64,000 nt of DNA from assembly GCF_040276065.1 (NCBI RefSeq), contig NZ_JBELOI010000009.1, positions 1-64,000 of the forward strand. Direction: 5' to 3'. The DNA is from Castellaniella sp040276065. GTDB lineage: Bacteria > Pseudomonadota > Gammaproteobacteria > Burkholderiales > Burkholderiaceae_B. Made by a program: the position numbers and the translations under genes. The notes beneath the pieces were generated by a model that did not search any database, was not told the origin of the DNA, and was given only the letters and a program-made list of their open reading frames with translations. Shown here piece by piece: positions 55,216-63,708 of this stretch (the stretch's first letter is position 1; each line of letters begins with the position of its first letter).

Positions 55216-56499
55216 TCAAATCCTCGATTGCAATTCAGCGGCCAGCCGATCGAAGGGGATCGATTCCTGCTGTCCACCCTCGGGCGCGTCCTGGCGCAGC
55301 CACTTGACCGCCGCGCAGCCACTCGCCAGCTCGTCCTCGCCGATGATGATCGCCGCGACCGCCCCGCTCGCGTCGGCGCGACGAAATTGTGATTTAAACC
55401 CAGCCGCACCCGCGTGGACAAGTACCCGCAGCCCGGTGTCGCGCAGGACCTCGGCCAAGCGTGCCGCGCGGCGCTGGCCGGCCTCGCCCTGGTGCACCAT
55501 GTAGACTTGGCACTCGTCTGGCTGCGCCTGCGCATCCTTGCCTGCCCACAAGTCCAGCAGGCGCTCCATGCCGATGGCAAATCCAACGGCCGGCGCGGGC
55601 TTGCCGCCCAGCAGCTCGATCAGGCCATCATACCGGCCACCGCCACACACCGTGCCCTGGGCGCCCAGCCGGTCGGTCACCCACTCGAATACGGTCAGGT
55701 TGTAATAGTCCAGGCCACGCACCAGGCGCGGATTGAGCGTATAGGCGATGCCCGCATCCTCGAGGCGCGCGCACAGGCCCCGGTAATGCGCCAGGGATTC
55801 CTCGCCCAGAAAATCGAACAGGCGCGGCGCCGCGTTGGCCATGTCCTGCATCGCGGGATTCTTGGTGTCGAGCACGCGCAGCGGATTGGAGTGCATGCGG
55901 CGGCGCGCCTCCTCGTCGAGGACATCGACGTGCCGCTGCAAGTGCTCGACCAGGGCGGCCCGGTGGGCCGCGCGCTCGGGCGCCTGGCCCAGGGAATTGA
56001 TTTCCAGGCGGATGTCCGTCAGGCCCAGCCGGCGCCACAAGCGCGCGAGCATGACGATGAGCTCGGCGTCGACATCGGGGCCCGGGAAGCCCAGCGCCTC
56101 GACGTCGATCTGATGGAACTGCCGGTAACGACCCCGCTGGGGTCGTTCATGGCGGAACACCGGCCCGAGGGCATAGACGCGGCGCGGCCGGTCGTAGAGG
56201 AAATTGTGCTCGATGACCGCGCGCACCATGCCCGCGGTGAACTCGGGGCGCATGGTCAGGCGCTCGTCATTGAGCGGATCGACAAAGGAATACATTTCCT
56301 TTTCGACGATATCCGTGACCTCGCCGATGCCGCGCGCGAACAGGCGCGTGTGCTCGAGCACCGGCGTGCGCAGATTCTGGTAGCCATAGGCGGCGAGCCA
56401 GTCGCGCACGATCGCCTCGAGGGCCTCCCACTGGGCGCTCTCGGGAGGCAGCGCATCCTTCATGCCCGTCAGGGCACGGACTTTCTTGAAATCGGACAT
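55216..56499 (-). CDS. hisS: Histidyl-tRNA synthetase
   Basis: This 427-residue class II synthetase has motif 2 GPVFRHERPQRGRYRQFHQIDVE, the His-specific LVRGLDYYNLTVFEW, motif 3 CGGGRYDGLIELLGG with AVGFAIGMERL, and a C-terminal anticodon-binding domain. The ATG at 56499 starts MSDFKKVRALTGMKD; a long open frame upstream lies within ispG and is not part of the protein. It follows ispG by five bases. Confidence 0.97.
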   Translation of the reverse strand: MSDFKKVRALTGMKDALPPESAQWEALEAIVRDWLAAYGYQNLRTPVLEHTRLFARGIGEVTDIVEKEMYSFVDPLNDERLTMRPEFTAGMVRAVIEHNFLYDRPRRVYALGPVFRHERPQRGRYRQFHQIDVEALGFPGPDVDAELIVMLARLWRRLGLTDIRLEINSLGQAPERAAHRAALVEHLQRHVDVLDEEARRRMHSNPLRVLDTKNPAMQDMANAAPRLFDFLGEESLAHYRGLCARLEDAGIAYTLNPRLVRGLDYYNLTVFEWVTDRLGAQGTVCGGGRYDGLIELLGGKPAPAVGFAIGMERLLDLWAGKDAQAQPDECQVYMVHQGEAGQRRAARLAEVLRDTGLRVLVHAGAAGFKSQFRRADASGAVAAIIIGEDELASGCAAVKWLRQDAPEGGQQESIPFDRLAAELQSRI

Positions 56500-56504
56500 G
56501 CAGA

Positions 56505-57818
56505 TCAATCCAGATGGCGCGCCACGACGCCCGGGCGGCGCGCAGGCTGCTCGCCCGGCCCCTGCCCGAAACGCCGAGCGACGTAATTTTCCACAATCGC
56601 CTTGAATTCCTCGGCGATGGTATCGCCCTTGAGCGTCACGGTGCGCTCGCCATCGACATAGACCGGAGCGGCCGGCACCTCGCCGGTGCCCGGCAAGCTG
56701 ATGCCGATATCGGCGTGGCGGCTCTCGCCGGGGCCGTTGACCACGCACCCCATGACGGCCACGTTCAGGTTCTCGACCCCCGGATAACGGGTTTTCCAGA
56801 CCGGCATCTGATCGCGCAGAAACCCCTGGATGCTGGCGGCGAGCTCCTGGAACACGGTGCTGCTGGTGCGCCCGCAGCCCGGGCAGGCCACCACCATGGG
56901 CGTGAAGGCCCGCAAGCCCATAGTCTGGAGGATTTCCTGAGCGACGACGACCTCGCGGGCACGGTCCCCGCCCGGCTCGGGCGTGAGCGAGATGCGGATG
57001 GTGTCGCCGATCCCGCGTTGCAGCAGCACCGCCAGGGCGGCCGTCGAGGCGACGATGCCCTTGCTGCCCATGCCCGCCTCGGTCAAGCCGAGGTGCAGCG
57101 GATAGTCGCAGCGCGCCGACAGGTCGGTATAGACGGCGATCAAGTCCTGCACGTGGCTGACCTTGCAGGACAGGATGATGCCATTGGGCGACTGGCCCAG
57201 TTCCTCGGCGCGGCGCGCGTTGCTGATGGCCGAGACCACCAGGGCTTCGCGCATCACGGCGCCGGCCGCCAGCGGCTGGGCGCGCGCGGCGTTCTCGTCC
57301 ATCATCCGCGCGAGCAGCTCGTGGTCGAGGCTGCCCCAGTTCACGCCGATCCGGATCGGCTTGTCGTGGCGGCAGGCGACCTCGATCATCTGGGCGAAAT
57401 TGTCGTCGCGCCGCTTGCCGCCGCCCATATTGCCGGGGTTGATGCGATATTTGGACAGGGCCTGCGCGCAATCGGGAAATTGCGTGAGCAGCTTGTGCCC
57501 GTTGTAGTGGAAGTCGCCCACCAGCGGGACAGGCACGCCCATGCCGTCGAGCGCATTGCGCAAATCCGCCACTCGGGCCGCGGCTTCAGGCGTGTTGACC
57601 GTCACACGCACGACCTCGGAGCCCGCGCGCGCCAATTGCGCGACCTGGAGCGCGGTGGCCTGCGGATCGGCCGTGTCGGTGTTGGTCATGGACTGCACCA
57701 CGACGGGTGCGCCGCCGCCGACCTGTACGGCATGGTCGCCCCAGCGCACGACGACCGCGCGCGTGGGCCGGCGTTCAGCCGCGGAGGGCTCGGCGGCGCC
57801 CGCTAGGGTGGGACTCAT
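56505..57818 (-). CDS. ispG: 4-hydroxy-3-methylbut-2-en-1-yl diphosphate synthase (GcpE)
   Basis: This 437-residue enzyme performs the penultimate MEP-pathway step using a [4Fe-4S] cluster. The TIM barrel begins VQVGGGAPVVVQSMTNTDT, with GDFHYNGHKLL, YRINPGNMGGG and LGLTEAGMGSKG. The cluster domain has CPGCGRTSSTVFQELA and MGCVVNGPGESRHADIGIS. The length matches the beta/gammaproteobacterial form with an insertion. The ATG at 57818 overlaps the rodZ-like stop in ATGA. Confidence 0.97.
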   Translation of the reverse strand: MSPTLAGAAEPSAAERRPTRAVVVRWGDHAVQVGGGAPVVVQSMTNTDTADPQATALQVAQLARAGSEVVRVTVNTPEAAARVADLRNALDGMGVPVPLVGDFHYNGHKLLTQFPDCAQALSKYRINPGNMGGGKRRDDNFAQMIEVACRHDKPIRIGVNWGSLDHELLARMMDENAARAQPLAAGAVMREALVVSAISNARRAEELGQSPNGIILSCKVSHVQDLIAVYTDLSARCDYPLHLGLTEAGMGSKGIVASTAALAVLLQRGIGDTIRISLTPEPGGDRAREVVVAQEILQTMGLRAFTPMVVACPGCGRTSSTVFQELAASIQGFLRDQMPVWKTRYPGVENLNVAVMGCVVNGPGESRHADIGISLPGTGEVPAAPVYVDGERTVTLKGDTIAEEFKAIVENYVARRFGQGPGEQPARRPGVVARHLD

Positions 57819-58321
57819 GACTTCAAGGCCTTCAACCAATCGAAAATCAGCCACTCATCGGGCACCCAGCCCCGATTGACGGCATAGAGTCCGGCCACGC
57901 ACAACAATACGAGGATCAGCAGCAGCCAGGTCCAGGTGCGGTGGGCCGGCTCGCCTTTGGCGGGCAGGTCCGAGACGCGCAGGGCCTGGGCGGCGCCGAG
58001 CGAGTTGACCGTGGGTCGGGGCCGGGTCGGGCCGACCTCGTCATCGAGCAGGCTCAGCATGGCGTCCACGTCCGCATCGAGAAAGCGCGCGTAGTTGCGC
58101 ACCAGCCCCCGCAGCGGCACCCCCTCGGGCAAACGAGCCCATTCGCGGGCCTCGAGATAGCCCAGTTGCACGGCCGAATACTTGATCCGCGCCGAGACCT
58201 CCGGGAGAGTGAAGCCCCGGGCCTCGCGCATGCGCCTGAGCGCCTCGCCGATTCCCAGCGGCGCCTCCCCCAGGGCCGATTCCTGCACCTGCACATCGAT
58301 CTCCGTCGGGACTTGGTTCAT
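57815..58321 (-). CDS. Short RodZ-like helix-turn-helix membrane protein
   Basis: This 168-residue protein has a Cro-type helix-turn-helix of the RodZ kind (LGIGEALRRMREARGFTLPEVSARIKYSAVQLGYLEAREW, residues about 22-62). A further helix containing the YARFLDAD motif follows, then one membrane segment at about 129-147. RodZ normally adds a large periplasmic domain after the membrane helix, but only about 20 residues follow here. Location between rlmN and ispG is the usual rodZ place, so it is probably a shortened RodZ acting in MreB/cell-shape control. It overlaps both neighbours in ATGA junctions. Confidence 0.8.
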   Translation of the reverse strand: MNQVPTEIDVQVQESALGEAPLGIGEALRRMREARGFTLPEVSARIKYSAVQLGYLEAREWARLPEGVPLRGLVRNYARFLDADVDAMLSLLDDEVGPTRPRPTVNSLGAAQALRVSDLPAKGEPAHRTWTWLLLILVLLCVAGLYAVNRGWVPDEWLIFDWLKALKS

Positions 58322-59469
58322 CCATGCTCCTTTTTTCTGATGACGATGCGCGCCCGGTCGGGCAGGCGTTCGTTGATACGCGTCCGGTCACGAACCTCGC
58401 CGGCGAGTTGCCCACAGGCCGCGTCGATGTCGTCGCCGCGCGTCTTGCGCACCGTCACCACCAGGCCGGCATCCACGAGACGCTGCGAAAACAGCCTGAT
58501 CCGGGCCGCCGGCGAGCGCCGCAGCCCGGACTGCGGAAAGGGGTTGAACGGAATCAAGTTGAATTTGCAGCGCACCTGCCGCGCGATCTCGATCAGCTCG
58601 CGCGCATGCTCGTCCGAATCGTTGACCCCGTCGAGCATAATGTACTCGAAGGTGATGAAGTCGCGGGGCGCATATTCCAGATAGCGGTTGCAGGCCGCCA
58701 GCAGTTCGGGCAGCGGGTGCTTGCGGTTGAGCGGCACCAGCCGATCACGCAGTTCATCGTTGGGCGCGTGCAGGGAGACGGCCAGCGCCACCGGGCAATC
58801 CCGCGCGAGGCGATCGATCATGGGGACCACGCCCGAGGTCGAGACGGTGACGCGTCGCCGCGACAGGCCGTAGGCATGATCATCGAGCATCAAGCGCAGC
58901 GCCCCCAGGACCTGGTCGTAGTTGAGCAGGGGCTCGCCCATGCCCATCATGACCACGTTGCTGACGGCGCGCGCGGGCTCGCCGGATCCGCCCTCGAGGC
59001 GCGCCGCCGACGGGTCCTCGCGCAGCGCGCGGTTCGCATGCCAGAGCTGGCCGATGATCTCGGCGGTGCTCAGGTTGCGGCTGAAGCCCTGGTAGCCGGT
59101 CGAGCAGAACGGGCACGCCACGGTGCACCCGGCCTGGCTCGAGATGCACAGGGTGCCGCGATCGTCCTCGGGGATGAAGACGGTTTCGATGGCATTGCCC
59201 TGCCCCATGTCGAACAGCCACTTGCGGGTGCCATCGGCCGAGCGTTTTTCCAGGTTGACCGCTGGCCCGAGAACCGCGCAGTGGGCCTCGAGACGCTCGC
59301 GGAAATCACGCGCCAGGTCGGTCATCGCGCCGAACCGGTCCTCGCCGCGTTGATGGATCCAGCGCGAGAGCTGGCGCGCGCGAAAGGGCTTGCCGCCCCA
59401 TTGGGCGACCAGGCTGGCCAGTGCTTCGGGGTCTAACCCCAGGACGTTGACGGATTGGGCGGCGGACAT
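58318..59469 (-). CDS. rlmN: 23S rRNA/tRNA adenine-C2 methyltransferase RlmN
   Basis: This 383-residue radical-SAM enzyme methylates A2503 of 23S rRNA and A37 of some tRNAs. The SAM cluster motif is CTVACPFCSTG at about residue 115. Other hallmarks are VNVVMMGMGEPLLNYD-like VVMMGMGEPLLNYDQV, VSTSGVVPMIDRLA and the C-terminal VRKTRGDDIDAACGQLAG containing the methyl-carrying Cys. It precedes the rodZ-like gene with an ATGA overlap. The pilF gene often found between them in other species is absent. Confidence 0.96.
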   Translation of the reverse strand: MSAAQSVNVLGLDPEALASLVAQWGGKPFRARQLSRWIHQRGEDRFGAMTDLARDFRERLEAHCAVLGPAVNLEKRSADGTRKWLFDMGQGNAIETVFIPEDDRGTLCISSQAGCTVACPFCSTGYQGFSRNLSTAEIIGQLWHANRALREDPSAARLEGGSGEPARAVSNVVMMGMGEPLLNYDQVLGALRLMLDDHAYGLSRRRVTVSTSGVVPMIDRLARDCPVALAVSLHAPNDELRDRLVPLNRKHPLPELLAACNRYLEYAPRDFITFEYIMLDGVNDSDEHARELIEIARQVRCKFNLIPFNPFPQSGLRRSPAARIRLFSQRLVDAGLVVTVRKTRGDDIDAACGQLAGEVRDRTRINERLPDRARIVIRKKEHG

Positions 59470-59517
59470 GCGGCGATCGGCGACGTGGCGAGCGCCCGGC
59501 TGGGGCGCCCGGCCGCA

Positions 59518-59943
59518 TCAGCGGCTGTGGATGTTGCTCTCGGGAAAGAAGAACGCGATTTCGACGGCGGCGGTCTCGGGCGCGTCCGAGCCATGGACGG
59601 CGTTGGCGTCGATGCTGTCGGCGAAATCGGCGCGGATAGTGCCAGCGGCGGCTTTCTTGGGATCGGTGGCGCCCATCAGGTCACGGTTTTTCGCAATCGC
59701 CTCCTCGCCCTCGAGCACCTGGACGAACACCGGGCCCGAGACCATGAAATCGACCAGATCCTTGTAGAAGGGCCGCTCCTTGTGCACCGCGTAGAAGCGC
59801 TGCGCGTCGTCGCGCGAGAGCTGCTGCAGGCGAGCGGCCACGACCTTCAGGCCCGCCTGCTCGAAACGGGCGACAATCTGACCGATCGCGTTCTTGGCGA
59901 CGGCATCGGGTTTGATGATGGAGAGGGTACGTTCAATAGCCAT
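59518..59943 (-). CDS. ndk: Nucleoside diphosphate kinase
   Basis: This 141-residue enzyme balances nucleoside triphosphate pools by ping-pong phosphate transfer. It has the N-terminal ERTLSIIKPDAVAKN, GSDAPETAAVEIAFFF near the end, and the phosphorylated His in ANAVHGSDA. Length is standard. It heads the ndk-rlmN-ispG-hisS transcription unit and diverges from valS. Confidence 0.98.
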   Translation of the reverse strand: MAIERTLSIIKPDAVAKNAIGQIVARFEQAGLKVVAARLQQLSRDDAQRFYAVHKERPFYKDLVDFMVSGPVFVQVLEGEEAIAKNRDLMGATDPKKAAAGTIRADFADSIDANAVHGSDAPETAAVEIAFFFPESNIHSR

Positions 59944-60116
59944 GAAGAATCCGCAATGAAGAGTGGAACGGCGGGAAAATCGGTTTTCCCAATGAAAACA
60001 ATTACTTTGTTCAAGTTTATGTCAACCGCGCATTTTACCATGCCCCACTCACCTTCCCTGCGCATAAAATGGGCATTTTTGCGTCCATCGCGCCACGCGC
60101 ACAGAACCTCTCAGAC
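59944..60116. promoter_or_regulatory. Divergent ndk/valS promoter region
   Basis: This 173-base AT-enriched region between divergent genes must carry both promoters. The segment 59990-60045 is the most AT-rich. I see no attenuator-like leader peptide or T-box for valS, and no confident paired -35/-10 boxes. Confidence 0.4.
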
Positions 60117-62960
60117 ATGACCGCCTCCGCCGAATCACCCAGCCAGTTGCCCAAGAGTTTCGAACCGCAGGACATCGAGTCCCGCTGGTATGCGCACTGG
60201 GAGCATCAAGGCCTGTTTCGCGGCGGCCAGCACGTCCAGCCGCCCGAGGGGCGCGCGTCGAGCCCCTTTGCGATCCAGTTCCCGCCCCCGAACGTCACGG
60301 GCACGCTGCACATGGGCCACGCGTTCAACCAGACCATCATGGATGGCCTGATCCGCTATCACCGCATGCGCGGCGACGACACCGTGTTCATCCCCGGCAC
60401 CGATCACGCCGGCATCGCGACACAGATCGTCGTCGAGCGTCAGCTGGACGCCGAAAAAATCTCGCGCCACGACCTCGGGCGTGAAAAATTCCTCGAGCGG
60501 GTCTGGGCCTGGAAGGAAAAATCCGGCAGCACCATCACCGGTCAATTCCGCCGTCTGGGCTCTTCGTGCGACTGGTCGCGGGAATACTTCACCATGGACG
60601 AGCGCCTGTCGCGTGGCGTCGTCGAGGTGTTCGTACGCCTCTACGAGCAGGGCCTGATCTATCGCGGCAAGCGCCTGGTGAACTGGGATCCGGTCCTCGG
60701 CACCGCGGTGTCCGACCTCGAGGTCGTCAGCACCGAAGAGGACGGCCACATGTGGGAAATCCGCTACCCGCTGACGCAGCCCGTCGGCGGGCTGGACCAT
60801 CTGGTGGTGGCCACCACCCGCCCCGAGACCATGCTGGGCGACGTCGCCGTCATGGTTCACCCCGAGGACGAGCGCTACGCCCACCTGATCGGGCAGGCCG
60901 TGACCCTGCCCCTGGTCGGGCGCGCGATCCCGATCATCGCCGACGACTACGTGGACCGTGAATTCGGCACCGGCGTCGTCAAGGTCACCCCGGCCCACGA
61001 CTTCAACGACTATGCCGTCGGCCAGCGCCACGGTCTGCCGATGATCGGCATCCTGACACTGGATGCCCGCGTCTCGGACGAGGCGCCCGAGGCCTATCGG
61101 GGCATGGACCGCTTCGAGGCGCGCAGACGCGTCGTGGCCGACCTCGAGGCCCAGGGCCTGCTGCGGGCCGTGCGCGCCCACAAGCTGATGGTGCCGCGCG
61201 GCGACCGTACCAACACCATCATCGAGCCCATGCTCACCGACCAGTGGTTCGTCGCCATGAGCCAGCCGGCCCCCGAAGGCAGCCTGCACCCGGGCAAGAG
61301 CATCACCGAGGTGGCCCTCGAGGCGGTGGCCGATGGCCGCGTCCGCTTCGTCCCCGAGAACTGGACCACCACCTACAATCAGTGGCTCGAGAACATCCAG
61401 GATTGGTGCATTTCACGCCAGCTCTGGTGGGGCCACCAGATTCCTGCCTGGCATGCGCCCGACGGTCGGATCTTCGTCGCGCGCAGCGCCAACGAGGCCC
61501 AGCGCCAGGCGCGCGAGGCCGGCGTCGAAGGCCCGCTCGCGCGCGATGCCGATGTCCTCGACACCTGGTTCTCGTCGGCGCTGGTGCCCTTCACCGACCT
61601 GGGCTGGCCCGAGCAGACCCCCGACCTCGCGCGCTACCTGCCCTCGGGCGTGCTGGTGACCGGCTTCGACATCATTTTCTTCTGGGTCGCCCGCATGATC
61701 ATGATGAGCATGCACCACACCGGGCAGGTCCCCTTCCGCACCGTTTACGTCCACGGGCTGGTGTGCGACATGGAAGGCAAGAAAATGTCCAAATCCAAGG
61801 GCAATACGATCGATCCGGTGGACCTGATCGACGGCATCGCCCTGGACGCCTTGGTCGAGAAACGCACCGCCGGCCTGATGAACCCCAAGCAAGCCGACGC
61901 GATCCGCAAGCGCACGCGCAAAGACTACCCCGAGGGTATCCCGGCCTACGGCGCCGATGCGCTGCGCTTTACCATGGCGGCCTACGCCACGCTGGGCCGC
62001 AACATCAATTTCGACCTCAAGCGCTGTGAGGGCTACCGCAATTTCTGCAATAAGCTCTGGAATGCCACACGCTTCGTGCTGATGAACGTCGAGGGCCAGA
62101 ACCTGGGCCGAGCCCAGGCCGGCGACCTGTCCTTTGCCGACCGCTGGGTCATCGATGGCCTGCAGGGCTTGATCGACGAGGTCCATGCGGGATTCGAGCA
62201 GTACCGCTTCGATCAGGTGGCCGACCGCCTGTACCACTTCATCTGGGACGAATACTGCGATTGGTACCTCGAACTGGCCAAGGTGCGGCTGCAAGCGGGC
62301 GACCCCACGCAACAGGCGGCCACGCGGCGCACCTTGATCCACGTGCTCGAGACCCTGCTGCGCCTCATCCACCCGATCATGCCCTTCATCACCGAGGAGC
62401 TCTGGCAAAAAGTCTCGGTGGCCGCCGGCGTGCGCGCCGATGGGGCAGAGGCCAGCATCAGCGCCCAGCCCTACCCGGTCTCACGCGCGACGCTGCGCGA
62501 TGCGGCCGCCGTCGAGCGCATGGCTGAACTGAAGTCGCTGACCGACGCGATCCGCGCGCTGCGCGGCGAGATGAATCTCGCGCCGGGTCAGCGCGTGCCC
62601 CTGCTGGCGCAAGGCGCCATCGCCGACTTGGACGAGTTGCGCCCCTACCTGATGGCTCTGGCCCGCCTCGAGAGCGTCCAGGCCGTGGAGCGGCTGCCGG
62701 ACCTGGGCGCGCCGGTGCAGGTCCTGGGCGCCGCCCAACTCATGCTGCACGTGGAAATCGACGCGGATGCCGAGCGCGCCCGCATCGACAAGGAAATCGA
62801 GCGGCTCGAAAAAGAAATCGCCAAGGCTCAGGGCAAGCTCGGCAATGCGAGCTTCGTCGAGCGCGCGCCCGCCGCCGTGGTCGAGCAGGAAAAGGCCCGC
62901 CTCGCCCAGTTCGACGACATGCTGGACAAGGTACGTATCCAGCGCAAGCGGCTCGAATGA
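60117..62960 (+). CDS. valS: Valyl-tRNA synthetase
   Basis: This 947-residue class I synthetase has PPNVTGTLHMGHAFNQ (HIGH-type site, residues 65-68), the editing domain with TTRPETMLGDVAVMVHP, and the KMSKSKGNTIDP site near residue 556. A C-terminal coiled coil (ARIDKEIERLEKEIAKAQGKL) is typical of ValS. The ATG at 60117 gives the usual N-terminus; an in-frame ATG at 60069 would add 16 residues and has no better ribosome binding site. Confidence 0.96.
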   Translation: MTASAESPSQLPKSFEPQDIESRWYAHWEHQGLFRGGQHVQPPEGRASSPFAIQFPPPNVTGTLHMGHAFNQTIMDGLIRYHRMRGDDTVFIPGTDHAGIATQIVVERQLDAEKISRHDLGREKFLERVWAWKEKSGSTITGQFRRLGSSCDWSREYFTMDERLSRGVVEVFVRLYEQGLIYRGKRLVNWDPVLGTAVSDLEVVSTEEDGHMWEIRYPLTQPVGGLDHLVVATTRPETMLGDVAVMVHPEDERYAHLIGQAVTLPLVGRAIPIIADDYVDREFGTGVVKVTPAHDFNDYAVGQRHGLPMIGILTLDARVSDEAPEAYRGMDRFEARRRVVADLEAQGLLRAVRAHKLMVPRGDRTNTIIEPMLTDQWFVAMSQPAPEGSLHPGKSITEVALEAVADGRVRFVPENWTTTYNQWLENIQDWCISRQLWWGHQIPAWHAPDGRIFVARSANEAQRQAREAGVEGPLARDADVLDTWFSSALVPFTDLGWPEQTPDLARYLPSGVLVTGFDIIFFWVARMIMMSMHHTGQVPFRTVYVHGLVCDMEGKKMSKSKGNTIDPVDLIDGIALDALVEKRTAGLMNPKQADAIRKRTRKDYPEGIPAYGADALRFTMAAYATLGRNINFDLKRCEGYRNFCNKLWNATRFVLMNVEGQNLGRAQAGDLSFADRWVIDGLQGLIDEVHAGFEQYRFDQVADRLYHFIWDEYCDWYLELAKVRLQAGDPTQQAATRRTLIHVLETLLRLIHPIMPFITEELWQKVSVAAGVRADGAEASISAQPYPVSRATLRDAAAVERMAELKSLTDAIRALRGEMNLAPGQRVPLLAQGAIADLDELRPYLMALARLESVQAVERLPDLGAPVQVLGAAQLMLHVEIDADAERARIDKEIERLEKEIAKAQGKLGNASFVERAPAAVVEQEKARLAQFDDMLDKVRIQRKRLE

Positions 62961-62963
62961 GCC

Positions 62964-62986
62964 GGGGCGGCCCCGCGGGCCGCCCC
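62964..62986. terminator. Bidirectional hairpin between valS and the DUF2892 gene
   Basis: GGGGCGGCCC-CGC-GGGCCGCCCC is a perfect ten-base-pair stem filling the 30-base gap between two convergent genes. No T-run follows on either strand, so termination would rest on the very stable stem. Confidence 0.5.
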
Positions 62987-62990
62987 CAGC

Positions 62991-63188
62991 TTAGCCGCGC
63001 GTCTTCAGCAGGCAGGTCCGGATGCCCAGCAAGGAGTACAGCGGGCAGAACCGGAACAGGCCCGTCGCCAGAGGAATCACCCCGATCCACCCCCACCAGC
63101 CGACCGAGCCGGTCGCCGCGAGCGCGATGAGGACGAGGCCGACGATGATCCGCAGGATCCGGTCGGTGGTGCCGATGTTGAATGTCAT
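62991..63188 (-). CDS. DUF2892 (YgaP-like) inner-membrane protein
   Basis: This 65-residue protein has two hydrophobic helices (ILRIIVGLVLIALAATGSVGWWGWIGVIPLATGLF) and a C-terminal CPLYSLLGIRTC segment with two cysteines, typical of DUF2892 and of the membrane part of YgaP rhodanese proteins. There is no rhodanese domain here. Its start overlaps the ArsR stop in ATGA, so it is co-regulated with that regulator. A role in sulfur or redox physiology is inferred from the family. Confidence 0.85.
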   Translation of the reverse strand: MTFNIGTTDRILRIIVGLVLIALAATGSVGWWGWIGVIPLATGLFRFCPLYSLLGIRTCLLKTRG

Positions 63189-63595
63189 GGTGACTCCTTC
63201 GTGACGGGGGGGGAATCATCGGCCATCCCGCGCATCGAGGCGAAGGCCGCGCGCTGCCGCGCGCCTTCCTCGATCTGGCGCAGAATGCTGCCGCACACCA
63301 GATCGCACAACGCCTCTACGGACGGATCGGCAATCTGGTAATAGACGCTGTTGCCGCGCGCCTCGCGCGCGACCAGACCGTGTTTCTTCAAGACCGAGAG
63401 ATGGCGTGAAACGTTGGCCGTCGTATAGCCGCAGAGCTCGGCAAGCTCGCCCACGTTGTGTTCGCCCTGTCGCAGCAGGCTGAGGATGTGCAGGCGCGTG
63501 GGCTCGGACAAGGCCCGGAAATAGGCCGCGACCGGCTCGAGCACCTCGGGTGGAAGTAGACCCATATCAATGACGTCCCAGAGATTCGAGCGCAT
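63185..63595 (-). CDS. ArsR-family transcriptional regulator
   Basis: This 136-residue regulator has a winged helix typical of ArsR/SmtB (ALSEPTRLHILSLLRQGEHNVGELAELCGYTTANVSRHLSVLKKHGLVAREARGNSVYYQI). Cysteines lie in ELCGY and in the C-terminal helix ALCDLVCG, which could form a thiol sensor as in sulfide- or redox-responsive members. A start ten codons later (63565) is possible. It diverges from a membrane-fusion protein gene across an AT-rich gap and is translationally coupled to the DUF2892 gene. Confidence 0.87.
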   Translation of the reverse strand: MRSNLWDVIDMGLLPPEVLEPVAAYFRALSEPTRLHILSLLRQGEHNVGELAELCGYTTANVSRHLSVLKKHGLVAREARGNSVYYQIADPSVEALCDLVCGSILRQIEEGARQRAAFASMRGMADDSPPVTKESP

Positions 63596-63708
63596 AGTTT
63601 ACGCCATTCGTTCAACTTTAATGCTAACTAACTAATTGACTATTTACGTTATTGGTTAAATAATACCACGCAATATTTACCGTAGCCACCGCTCGCCCGA
63701 CTTGCCCC

